The notes under the pieces are model-generated. The model saw only the letters and a list, made by a program, of their open reading frames with translations. It made no database searches and was not told the origin of the DNA. Shown one piece after another: positions 1 through 8,979 of a DNA stretch of 64,000 nt (position 1 is its first letter; every line of letters begins with the position of its first letter). This DNA is from Polystyrenella longa (GTDB taxonomy: Bacteria > Planctomycetota > Planctomycetia > Planctomycetales > Planctomycetaceae), in NCBI RefSeq assembly GCF_007750395.1, contig NZ_CP036281.1:347211-411210 (forward strand). Direction: 5' to 3'. The position numbers and the translations under genes are program-made.

Positions 1-78
1 AAAAGCAGTCGCTACGTAATACGGAACTGCGTTCCTGTCCTCTTGTTTCTGCCTTTATCCTGATTAGCCAGCCAAACT

Positions 79-1383
79 ATGAGACTTTTCTTTATCAGCC
101 TGGTGGTTCTTGTTGTTGCGATTTATCTGCAACTCGGGTTCTTTGTGTATGCCACCTACGTGTTGATGGGTGTCTTGCTGCTCAGCTATTATTTGACCCG
201 AAATGCGGTCGAGAATCTGTCCGTACGGCGGTATTGTGTAGTTGAAACTGCCGAAGTGGGCGAGTACGCCGAAGTGGAATTGCGAATCGACAACAGCGGT
301 TCGATTCCAGTTCCGTGGGTGATCCTCGAAGATTCGGTTCCGATGGATGCTCTCACGATGAAACCTTCGAAAATTACCATCGAAGGAGAGCGGATGTCGA
401 TTATTTCAGTCGGCAGCAAAGGACAGAAAAAGCTCAAGTACAAGATTGTGTTCAATTCACGAGGATATTACCAGATCGGGCCAACGATGCTCGAAAGCGG
501 CGATGTCTTCGGATTGAACCGCCGCTACCGGGTGTTGACCAAACCGATTTACATCATGGTTTATCCCAAAGTGGTGCCGCTGGCTGGTTTCTCGCTGGAG
601 TCGCGGCGACCGATGGGTGAAGTTCGTATGTCCCACCGGTTGTTCGAGGACCCATCACGTATCTCCGGCGTTCGCGAATACATCGAAGGGGATGCACTGA
701 ACCGAATTCATTGGAAGGCATCGGCCCGAACAGGAAAACTGCACTGCAAAACATTTGAACCTTCGTGCGTAATGGGTTCCACCATTCTGCTCGATTTTCA
801 CGTCGATAATTACCCGAGCGAATACGAACCTTACAAGTCCGATCTGGCCGTTACTGCGGTGGCGTCGATGGCAAACGCAGTCAGCCTGTTGGGTCAACAA
901 ATCGGGTTGATTACGAATGGACGCGATGCGGTCGACCGGTTGCAGCAGGAAGGCTATAAAACAGAATTCCGTAGCCGGAACGCAGCCCAGGAAAATCTGG
1001 GAATGAAAACAACAAACGATCGGTTGAGTCCCCTGATTGTGGAGACACGACGTGGTTACGATCAATTCATGCAGATTCGCGAAACGCTCGCCCGAGTTGA
1101 ATTAACGGACGGACTCAGTTTCGCGCAACTCGTCGAAGAATCCCGCTCTCGAATGGTTCGTGACGCCACTATTGTAGCTGTGTTGGGTAAAGTCGACGAA
1201 GATATTGCCGCGACACTCGGAAGCTTGCGACGTCAAGGGTTTGCCGTAACGGCGATTCTTATTCGGTTCGACGAAGATGATCTTTCCGAAGCCATGGGTA
1301 AGCTAATTACTGAAGGAATTGACACCCGTCGTGTCAATCACTTGGACGACATCGCCTATGTCTGTTCGCAGGAACTTGTTTAA
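79..1383 (+). CDS. DUF58 domain-containing membrane-anchored protein
   Basis: The 434-residue product starts with two hydrophobic segments (about 4-20 and 22-39), followed by a cytosolic or periplasmic beta-rich region. The DUF58 signature lies at about residues 185-230 and includes REYIEGDALNRIHWKASART. DUF58 proteins usually sit with MoxR-type AAA+ ATPases and VWA or transglutaminase/DUF4129 proteins; this system is poorly understood and is thought to act in envelope assembly or enzyme maturation. The next gene (1500) is a DUF4129-type protein, which fits that context; a MoxR gene would be expected just left of the window. The ATG at 79 gives a natural membrane-anchor start. Family is clear from the motif; the exact role is not known. 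Confidence 0.85.
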   Translation: MRLFFISLVVLVVAIYLQLGFFVYATYVLMGVLLLSYYLTRNAVENLSVRRYCVVETAEVGEYAEVELRIDNSGSIPVPWVILEDSVPMDALTMKPSKITIEGERMSIISVGSKGQKKLKYKIVFNSRGYYQIGPTMLESGDVFGLNRRYRVLTKPIYIMVYPKVVPLAGFSLESRRPMGEVRMSHRLFEDPSRISGVREYIEGDALNRIHWKASARTGKLHCKTFEPSCVMGSTILLDFHVDNYPSEYEPYKSDLAVTAVASMANAVSLLGQQIGLITNGRDAVDRLQQEGYKTEFRSRNAAQENLGMKTTNDRLSPLIVETRRGYDQFMQIRETLARVELTDGLSFAQLVEESRSRMVRDATIVAVLGKVDEDIAATLGSLRRQGFAVTAILIRFDEDDLSEAMGKLITEGIDTRRVNHLDDIAYVCSQELV

Positions 1384-1499
1384 TAAACATGATTGCCAGC
1401 GACAGACAAATTTATGATTTAATTTCGTAGTTATTATACAGTTATTCTCGAACGACCTGAATCAAAAACAGTGTCCGCTCTTTCCCCTGAGGCAAGGCT

Positions 1500-3569
1500 A
1501 TGGCCCGTCGAAAAGAAAAACGGAAATCTACCCCCCGCCCCAAGGCGGAGAAGGTAGTCAAACCGTCAAGCAAACAGCGCCCGCAGAAGAAAGTGAAAGA
1601 AGCGTCAAATCAGGACTGGGTCGACCATGTAGGCATGCTCCTCAGTCCGATTCTGATCATGTTCATGGTAGGCTGCTTGCTCTACTTCTTCGTGAATACG
1701 TTCTACGAAGGCTTTTACGCCAAACGCCTGTTTATAATCATGGGGTGTTTTACCTTCGCGATTGTATTTATCTCTCGTATTTCGATTACGGCTGGGTCTA
1801 CTCGCGGTGGAATATATGGTCTCGCACTGGCGATTGTGACAGGGCTGGCCATCATCAGTTATGTCAGTCAGCCGATACCCGCTATTGTGTTGACGCTTAT
1901 TGTCTGGTGGTGCGCTAAGAAGATGACCTGGGATTGTACGCTCATTGATGATGAAGAAGATGCGTCAGGGGAAGGGCTGCTGCAACATACTGGGTTTGAG
2001 AAACGTCTGGAACCAGTTGAGAAGATCAAAGTCCCACTCTGGAAGCGACTCTTTCGGCGTAAGGCCGATAAAGAGGGGCAGCCCCATTCACCGGGCGTCT
2101 GGATTCTGTATTTCTCATTTGCAGCGATTCCCATTTTCGGACTGGGACAATTTCTGGTGGAAGTCGATGGCCCCGATGGAGTCGGGGCGGCCAAACGGGA
2201 ATTCTCCTTTAACCTGCTCCTGATTTATATGGTAGGAGCTTTAGGGCTCCTGCTGGTGACCAGCCTGCTAGGGCTTCGTCGTTATTTAAGGCAGCGCGGC
2301 ATGCAGATGCCTCGGGGAATCGTCTGGACCTGGGTCGGCTCGGGATCAGCACTGATACTGCTGCTGTTGTTGGGAAGTCTGTTACTTCCTCGTCCCTCGG
2401 TTCTTGCGAACTTTGGTCCTATGGCCAGTTTGACTGATGTTAAATTTGGGACAGACTATTACGACGATTCCGAAAGTATGTTCAAGCTGGGATACGGCGT
2501 TGATCGGGATGATCCCGATATCGATCCCAATCTAGAAATTGACGTACCGTTGCCTGAAGAAGAGGAAGAAGAGAAGGAGAAGGAACCTCCGCCCAAAAAA
2601 GAACTTCCCGAAACGGATGAAGAAGAACAGCAGGAGCCTCCTCCGGAAGAAGAGAAAGTAGAACCACCGGCCGAAGAGGAAGAGACTCTGTTAGCAGAGG
2701 TGACTCCTCCTCCCGAAAAGAAAAAGAGAGATCGGAGAGATAAGACGGAAGTGGAACCTCCTGTGACTCCGCCCGAGGAAACTCCGCCCGAGGAAACTCC
2801 ACCTGAGGAAACTCCTCAAGCCGAAGAGCAACCCGAGCCTGAGGAACCTCCACAGCCCGAAGAACAAACAGATCCTGAATCGCCTGATCAGACTTCACCT
2901 GAATCGGAGGAGTCTGAAGATTCTTCCACTGAACCAAAACCCGAACCCGATGTAGAAACGGCCAGCTTTGACTGGATGACCCTGGGAATTTCCCTGCTCA
3001 TTTTGTTAATACTCCTCGCGATCGGATATTTACTGTACCGGTATAACAGCAAGATCCGCGCCTTCCTGCAGAAGCTGTGGTTTATGCTGTTCGGTAAAAA
3101 GAAGAAAGAAGAAGAGGAAGAAGAGAGTGAGGAAGAGCTTGAAGTGGGTGATCGCATCTTGGTGCTGACTCCTCCTGAACCCCCACAACCATTCCGAACT
3201 TTCCATAATCCGTTCGAAGATGGAACAGCTGGCGAAAAGTCGAATGCAGACGTTGTCTGTTATACGTTCGACGCCCTCGAATCGTGGGCCTACGAGCACC
3301 AACAGGAACGCCCGCCGGAACAGACTCCGATGGAGTTCTGTTACGAGTTGGAACGTCAGAATGATCGGTTCGATAATTCCGCCAAACAGCTTTCCCGCTG
3401 GTATACCAGCTATGCTTATGCCGACCGGGAACCGGACGACAGCTGTCGCCCAGAGTTGGAACAAGTTTGGCAGGTGATGCTGAGGAAAGATGCGGAACCG
3501 GAACCCGTAGCGGAATTCGCTGAAGAAGACGATGGAGATACGGCAGAATTCCCTGTATCAAAAGAGTAA
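1500..3569 (+). CDS. Large membrane protein with C-terminal DUF4129-like domain and Glu/Pro-rich linker
   Basis: The 689-residue protein opens with a Lys/Arg-rich tail, then about six membrane segments (roughly 47-68, 77-98, 105-140, 202-221, 238-262, 275-298). A very acidic, proline-rich stretch follows (about 350-480) with tandem PPEET units, then another membrane helix (about 493-517) and a soluble C-terminal region. The last part (about 582-650, ALESWAYEHQQERPPEQTP...) resembles the DUF4129 domain usually fused to transglutaminase-like proteins in MoxR/DUF58 clusters. It lies 116 bp after the DUF58 gene on the same strand, so co-transcription is likely. No transglutaminase catalytic triad was seen. 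The function is unknown; the linker may span the periplasm or peptidoglycan (inference). Confidence 0.75.
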   Translation: MARRKEKRKSTPRPKAEKVVKPSSKQRPQKKVKEASNQDWVDHVGMLLSPILIMFMVGCLLYFFVNTFYEGFYAKRLFIIMGCFTFAIVFISRISITAGSTRGGIYGLALAIVTGLAIISYVSQPIPAIVLTLIVWWCAKKMTWDCTLIDDEEDASGEGLLQHTGFEKRLEPVEKIKVPLWKRLFRRKADKEGQPHSPGVWILYFSFAAIPIFGLGQFLVEVDGPDGVGAAKREFSFNLLLIYMVGALGLLLVTSLLGLRRYLRQRGMQMPRGIVWTWVGSGSALILLLLLGSLLLPRPSVLANFGPMASLTDVKFGTDYYDDSESMFKLGYGVDRDDPDIDPNLEIDVPLPEEEEEEKEKEPPPKKELPETDEEEQQEPPPEEEKVEPPAEEEETLLAEVTPPPEKKKRDRRDKTEVEPPVTPPEETPPEETPPEETPQAEEQPEPEEPPQPEEQTDPESPDQTSPESEESEDSSTEPKPEPDVETASFDWMTLGISLLILLILLAIGYLLYRYNSKIRAFLQKLWFMLFGKKKKEEEEEESEEELEVGDRILVLTPPEPPQPFRTFHNPFEDGTAGEKSNADVVCYTFDALESWAYEHQQERPPEQTPMEFCYELERQNDRFDNSAKQLSRWYTSYAYADREPDDSCRPELEQVWQVMLRKDAEPEPVAEFAEEDDGDTAEFPVSKE

Positions 3570-3879
3570 CAGAGGTCTATTCCGTGGGGTTCACCCGTAC
3601 AATAGATCCGGGAGAGTGTCCACGATTTGAGGCAGTTTGTATTGACGATCTAATTTTCATTGGCCACAATAAATATCAATATTGGCTGATATATTCTCCG
3701 ACGACATTACCTACCTAACTTCTCCGCTGTGCTTCCTTCCGTTTGCGGCTACTCATTTTGGGCCATGGCCTCCAGGCGAATTCAACAGGAATCGCTGACT
3801 GAGCCTTGTTCTTCTGGCCTGATCTATTCAGTTGTACTTTCACCCGTCTGATTTTGTCTCCTGCAAGGAGCTGCGATTC
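3570..3879. other. Intergenic region, 310 bp
   Basis: No gene is visible here. A hairpin just after the preceding stop codon pairs GGTCTATT (3574-3581) with AATAGATCC (3601-3609, one bulge) and has a small GGG/CCC inner stem; there is no T-run, so terminator function is uncertain. The 3' part is the leader of the DUF1501 gene. Confidence 0.4.
3864..3870 (+). promoter_or_regulatory. Ribosome binding site of the DUF1501 gene
   Basis: CAAGGAG lies 9 nt upstream of the ATG at 3880. It decides the start against an upstream in-frame TTG at 3832, which would add 16 residues before the Tat signal. Confidence 0.7.
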
Positions 3880-5262
3880 ATGTTTCGAATCGATGGTGGT
3901 CGAACTCCCGGTTATTGTGATGGTCTTACACGCCGAAATTTTCTCCAGCTGGGCGTCGCGGGAATGGGTTCGGTTGGAATGTCTCGCATCCTTCAGGCTA
4001 AAGCGGCAACGGAAGCAGCTGGAGGAACCGGGAAGAAAACGTCGGTCATATTGCTCTGGTTGGATGGTGGTCCGGGGCACCTCGATACCTACGATATGAA
4101 GCCGGAAGCGCCGAGCGAGTTCCGCGGAATCTGGAATCCAATTCCGACGAATGTACCCGGCTTCGAGATGACGGAACTCTTTCCGCTGCAGGCAAAAATC
4201 GCAGACAAGTTTTCCATCGTCCGTTCGTTGCAACACGGTACGGGAGACCATTTCGCAGGCGCTCACCGTATGCTGACGACTTATCCAGGCACCGTGAGCG
4301 GAGCGAATAAAGATATTCAGAATCCATCGATCGGCTCCGTGGCTGCCCGCATGGTGGGTGCGCGGAATCCAGGAATGCCTCCCTATGTTGCTGTCCCCTA
4401 TGCTGCCAGTGTCGGTTTACGGCCCGGTTACTTTGGTTCAACTTATGTTGGCGACCAGTACAATCCATTTGATACAGGTTCTGACCCAAATAAAGAAGGT
4501 TTTAAAGTTCAGAATCTAAATGTGACGAAGTCGTTGTCTCTCGAGAGATTGGAAGATCGCCGACACCTGCAGAAAACTTTAGACAACATGCAGCGCAAGG
4601 TCGATCAGTCCGGTATGTTAGCGGCAATGGACGAGTTTGATCAGCAGGCGTTTAATCTCGTTACGGGTCCGCGGGCACGCGAAGCGTTTGATATCGACAG
4701 CGAAGATCCGACTTTGCGGGACAAATACGGTCGCAACAGCTTTGGTCAAAGCGTGTTATTGGCCCGCCGACTGGTCGAAGCGGGGACTACTTTTGTCACT
4801 TGTCACTTCGGTGGTTGGGACCATCACTGGGATTTACAGAAGGGGATGGATAACTACCTCCCCCGTGTAGACTCGGCCGTCAGTGCGTTATTTAACGACC
4901 TGACAGATCGCGGTTTGTACGACGACGTTCTCGTAGTGATGTGTGGAGAATTCAGCCGCACGCCTCGAATGAACAACGGCGGAAATGGTGGCCCTGCCTT
5001 AAGCATGGGAACGCCAGGCCGCGACCACTGGGGGAACGCGATGTTCTGCCTGATGGGTGGTGGCGGAGTTCGCGGCGGTCAGCTCATCGGAGCAACCGAC
5101 CGCAAAGGGGAACGACCAATTGAACGTGTCGTTGGACCGGGAGACATTCACCATACGATTTACCGCGTGCTGGGTATCGACCCCTCGGTCGCATTCCTCG
5201 ACCATTCTGGTCGACCGGTGTATTCAATCGGTCATGGCGACGTCATCGACGAACTTCTGTAA
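3880..5262 (+). CDS. DUF1501 domain-containing protein, Tat-exported
   Basis: The product has 460 residues. A twin-arginine signal (TRRNFLQLG, about residues 16-24) is followed by a short hydrophobic stretch and Ala-rich cleavage region, so export in folded form is expected. The body has DUF1501 hallmarks: LLWLDGGPGHLDTYD near the start, a GGWDHH motif in the middle, and GEFSRTPRMN...GRDHWG near the end, resembling the metal-binding motifs of sulfatases/phosphatases of the alkaline phosphatase superfamily. In planctomycetes such proteins are commonly paired with DUF1549/DUF1553 cytochrome proteins; here it stands alone, convergent with the PhoB-like gene (43 bp between stops). The substrate is unknown. 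Confidence 0.9.
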   Translation: MFRIDGGRTPGYCDGLTRRNFLQLGVAGMGSVGMSRILQAKAATEAAGGTGKKTSVILLWLDGGPGHLDTYDMKPEAPSEFRGIWNPIPTNVPGFEMTELFPLQAKIADKFSIVRSLQHGTGDHFAGAHRMLTTYPGTVSGANKDIQNPSIGSVAARMVGARNPGMPPYVAVPYAASVGLRPGYFGSTYVGDQYNPFDTGSDPNKEGFKVQNLNVTKSLSLERLEDRRHLQKTLDNMQRKVDQSGMLAAMDEFDQQAFNLVTGPRAREAFDIDSEDPTLRDKYGRNSFGQSVLLARRLVEAGTTFVTCHFGGWDHHWDLQKGMDNYLPRVDSAVSALFNDLTDRGLYDDVLVVMCGEFSRTPRMNNGGNGGPALSMGTPGRDHWGNAMFCLMGGGGVRGGQLIGATDRKGERPIERVVGPGDIHHTIYRVLGIDPSVAFLDHSGRPVYSIGHGDVIDELL

Positions 5263-5305
5263 GAGGTAACGATCACCCAGTCGAGTTCAATGCTTACTCG
5301 GTAAG

Positions 5306-5995
5306 TTACGCTTCGCGAGCGAAACGGTAGCCAACACCTCGGACCGTTTCGACGAGATCCGCTTTGTCTTCCAGCTTTTGGCGTAGCGAGCGGATGTGAA
5401 CGTCGATGGTTCGTTCCAGGGAGTTAGCATCAACACCTCGCGAGGTGTCCAGCAGTTCGTAACGGCTGAAGGGGCGACCGGGGTGGCTAGCCAGCATCCA
5501 GAGCAGTTTGAACTCGGTTAGTGTCAGGTTTAGTTCTTTGCCGTCCGCACAGGCGGTGTGGTGCAGGCGATCGATTTCGATGCCGTGGCACTTAATGACA
5601 TCCTGAGTTTCTGTTTCCCGTGCTGGTTGACGCAGGTGTGCTTTGATGCGATGGATCAGAGGTTTCAATTTGAATGGTTTGGTGACGTAGTCATCAGCAC
5701 CCATGTTGAAACCGATCACCTCGTCCAGCTCTTCGCTTTTGGCGGTGAGCATCATGATGCGGATGTTTTCAGTCTTCGGATTGTTCCGCAGATGGCGACA
5801 GATTTGCAGTCCATCCATGCCGGGAAGCATCAAGTCGAGTAGAATGAGGTCAGGCAATTTCTGCTGAGCCAGTTCCAGTCCCATCTGTCCGTCACGGGCA
5901 GAAAGAACTTCGTACCCCTCATTCTTCAAATTGTAGGTCAAAACATCTGCGAGCGAGGCTTCGTCTTCAATAATCAGGATTCGTTCACGGGCCAT
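5306..5995 (-). CDS. phoB: PhoB-like response regulator (OmpR family)
   Basis: The 229-residue product has a receiver domain (about 4-120; acidic pocket E10/D11, phospho-acceptor D54 in LLDLMLPGMDG, Lys106 in VTKPF) and a winged-helix trans_reg_C DNA-binding domain ending in TVRGVGYRFA. The likely start is the ATG at 5995 (MARERILIIEDE), the usual family N-terminus; an in-frame ATG at 6091 would add 32 residues with no domain. It lies downstream of a PhoR-like kinase on the same strand (305 bp gap). By homology it would activate phosphate-starvation genes after phosphorylation by that kinase. Assignment to phosphate response, rather than another OmpR system, rests on the PhoR architecture of its partner. 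Confidence 0.85.
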   Translation of the reverse strand: MARERILIIEDEASLADVLTYNLKNEGYEVLSARDGQMGLELAQQKLPDLILLDLMLPGMDGLQICRHLRNNPKTENIRIMMLTAKSEELDEVIGFNMGADDYVTKPFKLKPLIHRIKAHLRQPARETETQDVIKCHGIEIDRLHHTACADGKELNLTLTEFKLLWMLASHPGRPFSRYELLDTSRGVDANSLERTIDVHIRSLRQKLEDKADLVETVRGVGYRFAREA

Positions 5996-6300
5996 GGAAG
6001 GAGTGTCTCTCGAATCGTTTAGATGATGAGGCACGGTCAATGAAACCGCAGGTTGGTGATCGACGGTCACAGTCACTTTGATTAACTCCATTGTTTCAGG
6101 ACAGAATTGTATCAGGACAGAGGGTTAAGAATACTGTCAGGCAGGAATAGAAACGGATGTTTCGCAGACGATTCAATTGGGGGAGCAGTCAGGGGAAACT
6201 GGTTATGTTGTCTATAACTGGAATGATTACCTTCTGGGAGCGTAACGGAGAGGTATGAAGAAATTGTTAACTGAGGGGAGATATTTCCTGAAATCGTCCG
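5996..6300. other. Intergenic region between phoR-like and phoB-like genes, 305 bp
   Basis: No independent gene is supported. The part next to 5995 is open in the phoB frame up to an ATG at 6091, so it could encode a short N-terminal extension or a leader. No convincing promoter or terminator was recognised. Confidence 0.35.
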
Positions 6301-8112
6301 TCAGTATTGCTGGTCGTCAATAACGACGGGGAAGGTGACCCGGAAGGTGCTACCTTTGTTGATCTTGCTCTCCAGTTCCAAACTGGCACCAAAGACCTGG
6401 GAGAGATGTTTGACGATGGAGAGCCCGAGTCCCGTTCCGCCCAATTCGCGTGAGCGGGCCTTGTCGACGCGGTAAAATCGCTCAAAAACACGAGCCTGAT
6501 ATTCCATGGGAATTCCCGGTCCGGTGTCGGTGACTTCGACTGTAACCTCATTGCCATCTGGAGAGTTATTCTGGTAACTGCGTACGGTAACAGTGCCATT
6601 TTGAGGACTGTATTTGATGGCGTTGTCAATTAAGTTTTCGAAGATAGTTCGCAGCCCTTCGGCGTCGGCCAGCACAAGGGGATTCGCCGTGTTGCAGTCG
6701 AACTTCAGTTCGACGTTTTTCGCTTCCGCCTGGGGAGCGAGTGCGGTCAGGCAGGTGTTGATCGATTGTTCGAGATGAACCTCGTGGATTTCAAAGACAT
6801 CCGTGCTCGATTCAATTCGCGAAATCTGCATCATGTCCAGAATCAAATCGTGCAGGCGTTCGGTATGTTGCAGGATATTGTTCAGAAACACCGTGTTATG
6901 TTCCGGGTCGTTCAAGGCTCCGTTTAATAAGGTTTCTGCGTAAGCTTGAATGGCGGCTAATGGTGTTTTTAATTCATGAGAAACATTCGAAAAGAATTCG
7001 GTCCGCATGTTCTCTAACTGACGCAGTTCGGAAATGTCGTGCAGTACTATCAGGACACCGGGAGCGGTCTCACCCGGCAGAGGAGTACCGAAGGCGGCGA
7101 CGGTTGCTTGGGACTGGTTCAATTTGAATTCCAGTGAGGTCTGGCAGTACCCAGTCAGAACCGTGTTGACTAGTTCCTGGATTTGAGGAATTCGGATTAA
7201 CTCGAGGTAGATACGACCCGTCACATCGGTGGTGGGTAAGGGAAGCAGTTTCTGAGCGGCCCGATTCGCAAAGATGATTTTACGTTCCGAATCGATGGCA
7301 AAGACCCCTTCCACCATACTGCCCAGTACGGCGGCCAGCCGCTCGCTATTTTCAGCCAGTTCTCGGCTTTTCAGCTGTAGTTCTTCAAACCGGGCCGCCG
7401 AGTTGCGACTCATCGCGTTAAAGGTCGCGCCGAGAAGTCCAAGTTCATCGCGACTGGTGATGTCGACTTCCTGACGGAGCTTGCCAGAGGTAATTGCTTC
7501 GGCAGCTTCGGTGATTTCCTGCAGAGGTTTGAGAATGCGTCCGACCATGATGTAAGTGAAGAACAGCGAAATCAGGCTGCAGATCGTCGCTGTTAACCAG
7601 ATGACCTTTTGGAAAGAAGTGACCTGCCCATCGACACGGTCTACCGGTAACGATACCCGTACCACGCCCAGTGGCTTGCCTGCCGGACCAACACGTTGGG
7701 AAACATAACGCAAACTCTTGTTGAGCGTATCGCTGTAGCGTTCAGAGAAACCGATCCCCCTGTTCATCGCCTCACGAACTTCTTCGCGATTATTGTGCAG
7801 GTCCATCGCCTCATAATCTTCTGCCGAGTCGCCCAGCACATATCCATTCGCGTCAATCAGGGTAATTCGGGTACCGGTTTCCTGTTGCAGCGACTTCAGT
7901 TGTTGTTGTATTTCCGAGCTCGGAGGCTCCCGAAAGGCGGATTCCATCTGATCGGTTAGTAATGTCGCGCTGTTTTGTAACCTCTCGTCAATCATGCTGT
8001 GAATGATTTCGCTCTGCCGAAAGGCGAGAATCCAGATCACCACTCCGGCTGAGATCAGGGTAATGGCAGTGGTGACCGAGAAAATCTTCCAGAACAATCG
8101 TGAGGATAGCAT
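6301..8112 (-). CDS. phoR: PhoR-like sensor histidine kinase
   Basis: The 603-residue product (ATG at 8112, MLSSRLFWKIF) has an N-terminal membrane helix, an extracytoplasmic sensor region, a second membrane helix, a HAMP linker, a PAS domain, a HisKA domain with H-box SHELKTPLAAIQAYAETLL, and an HATPase_c domain with N-box ENLIDNAIKYSP, G1 DTGPGIP and G2 GGTGLGLSI. This HAMP-PAS-HisKA-HATPase order is that of PhoR/PnpS phosphate sensors. It should autophosphorylate and pass phosphate to the PhoB-like regulator encoded just downstream. An upstream in-frame codon at 8220 would add 36 residues with no recognisable function, so I prefer 8112, although no Shine-Dalgarno is visible there. The pho assignment is by architecture; the signal has not been shown. 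Confidence 0.85.
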   Translation of the reverse strand: MLSSRLFWKIFSVTTAITLISAGVVIWILAFRQSEIIHSMIDERLQNSATLLTDQMESAFREPPSSEIQQQLKSLQQETGTRITLIDANGYVLGDSAEDYEAMDLHNNREEVREAMNRGIGFSERYSDTLNKSLRYVSQRVGPAGKPLGVVRVSLPVDRVDGQVTSFQKVIWLTATICSLISLFFTYIMVGRILKPLQEITEAAEAITSGKLRQEVDITSRDELGLLGATFNAMSRNSAARFEELQLKSRELAENSERLAAVLGSMVEGVFAIDSERKIIFANRAAQKLLPLPTTDVTGRIYLELIRIPQIQELVNTVLTGYCQTSLEFKLNQSQATVAAFGTPLPGETAPGVLIVLHDISELRQLENMRTEFFSNVSHELKTPLAAIQAYAETLLNGALNDPEHNTVFLNNILQHTERLHDLILDMMQISRIESSTDVFEIHEVHLEQSINTCLTALAPQAEAKNVELKFDCNTANPLVLADAEGLRTIFENLIDNAIKYSPQNGTVTVRSYQNNSPDGNEVTVEVTDTGPGIPMEYQARVFERFYRVDKARSRELGGTGLGLSIVKHLSQVFGASLELESKINKGSTFRVTFPVVIDDQQY

Positions 8113-8288
8113 GAGTGGGATGGGTCGTGTGAAAGGGGGCACGAATGATAACGGCATCGCGAATATTGCGTTAGCTGATTTCAGAACTGAACCGACATCG
8201 TTGACGAAGGCGGCATCCAATCCTCGCCTAATTCACTTGGACCTGACAATCGCCGTTTGGTTTGTTAACCAGAAATTCACTCAGAAAT

Positions 8289-8747
8289 TCATTCAGATTT
8301 CGGAGATGGTTGCGGACGCGGATCGGGAAGGCGAAAAGATTGGTCGGTGTCGGCGCTCGATTTGGGTAGCGAGGAATTATGAACGGTCGTTCCGTCCAGA
8401 ACGTCGGTCTGCTTAAGATGATCAGCTTCTGCGGCACTTTTCGGTGGTTGCTCTGACAGAAAGAGTTGCATCGTCATGGACCCGATTCTGATTTGATCGT
8501 CCGGTACCAGAACGACGTCACTTTTAATCTGCCGTCCATTGACGAAGGTGCCATTGCGACTGCCCAGGTCACGAACCCGATAAGTAATGCCGTCGAAGCG
8601 AATAACGCAGTGATGCCGGCTGATCTGATCGTCCTGCGGGCGAAAGTGACAGTCCCGTTCCCTGCCGATGATGCACTTTGTTCCTGGCAAGGGGATATGC
8701 ACACCAGCGTGCGCTCCCGATTTAATAATCAGTTCCGCCTGTAGCAT
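8289..8747 (-). CDS. Small FHA domain protein
   Basis: The 152-residue product carries an FHA phosphothreonine-binding domain over about residues 1-95, with the conserved GRERDCHF, SRHHC and LGSRNGTFVNG motifs, then a polar, Pro/Ser-rich tail. FHA domains read phosphothreonine and often couple to Ser/Thr kinases; no kinase gene is nearby. The start at 8747 is supported by an AGGAGG ten bases upstream (8758-8763); the frame is open further to 8840. It lies 176 bp upstream of the PhoR-like gene on the same strand. The partner is unknown. Confidence 0.85.
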   Translation of the reverse strand: MLQAELIIKSGAHAGVHIPLPGTKCIIGRERDCHFRPQDDQISRHHCVIRFDGITYRVRDLGSRNGTFVNGRQIKSDVVLVPDDQIRIGSMTMQLFLSEQPPKSAAEADHLKQTDVLDGTTVHNSSLPKSSADTDQSFRLPDPRPQPSPKSE

Positions 8748-8757
8748 CTGAGGTGGA

Positions 8758-8763
8758 CCTCCT
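8758..8763 (-). promoter_or_regulatory. Ribosome binding site of the FHA gene
   Basis: A perfect AGGAGG (minus strand) stands 10 nt before the ATG at 8747. It favours the short FHA product over a longer frame opening at 8840. Confidence 0.65.
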
Positions 8764-8979
8764 CGTGTTTGGGGACCATCGAGGTTAGAAATTGTATGCG
8801 GAACCCCTGAAAGTGACCCCCGAACCATTTCTTGGTTCAATTTCAGCCTCGTCTTGCAGGCTCAAGGACAGGCGGCCCCCGTTTCTATTATCGGGTTTCT
8901 GTCTGGTGGTCACTTTTTTCGTTCCGTATGTTTCATTTTAAGATTGAAACTATGTAAGAGCAATTCAATTTCTCGCTGG

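Noticed and set aside
1-63. Open frame at the left edge ending in TGA at 61-63
   Set aside because: Only 20 residues are visible and other frames are also open; I could not tell the 3' end of a gene from chance.
2482-2937. 151-codon minus-strand frame opposite the Glu/Pro-rich linker
   Set aside because: Low-complexity repeats on the plus strand leave the complementary frame open. There is no start site or homology.
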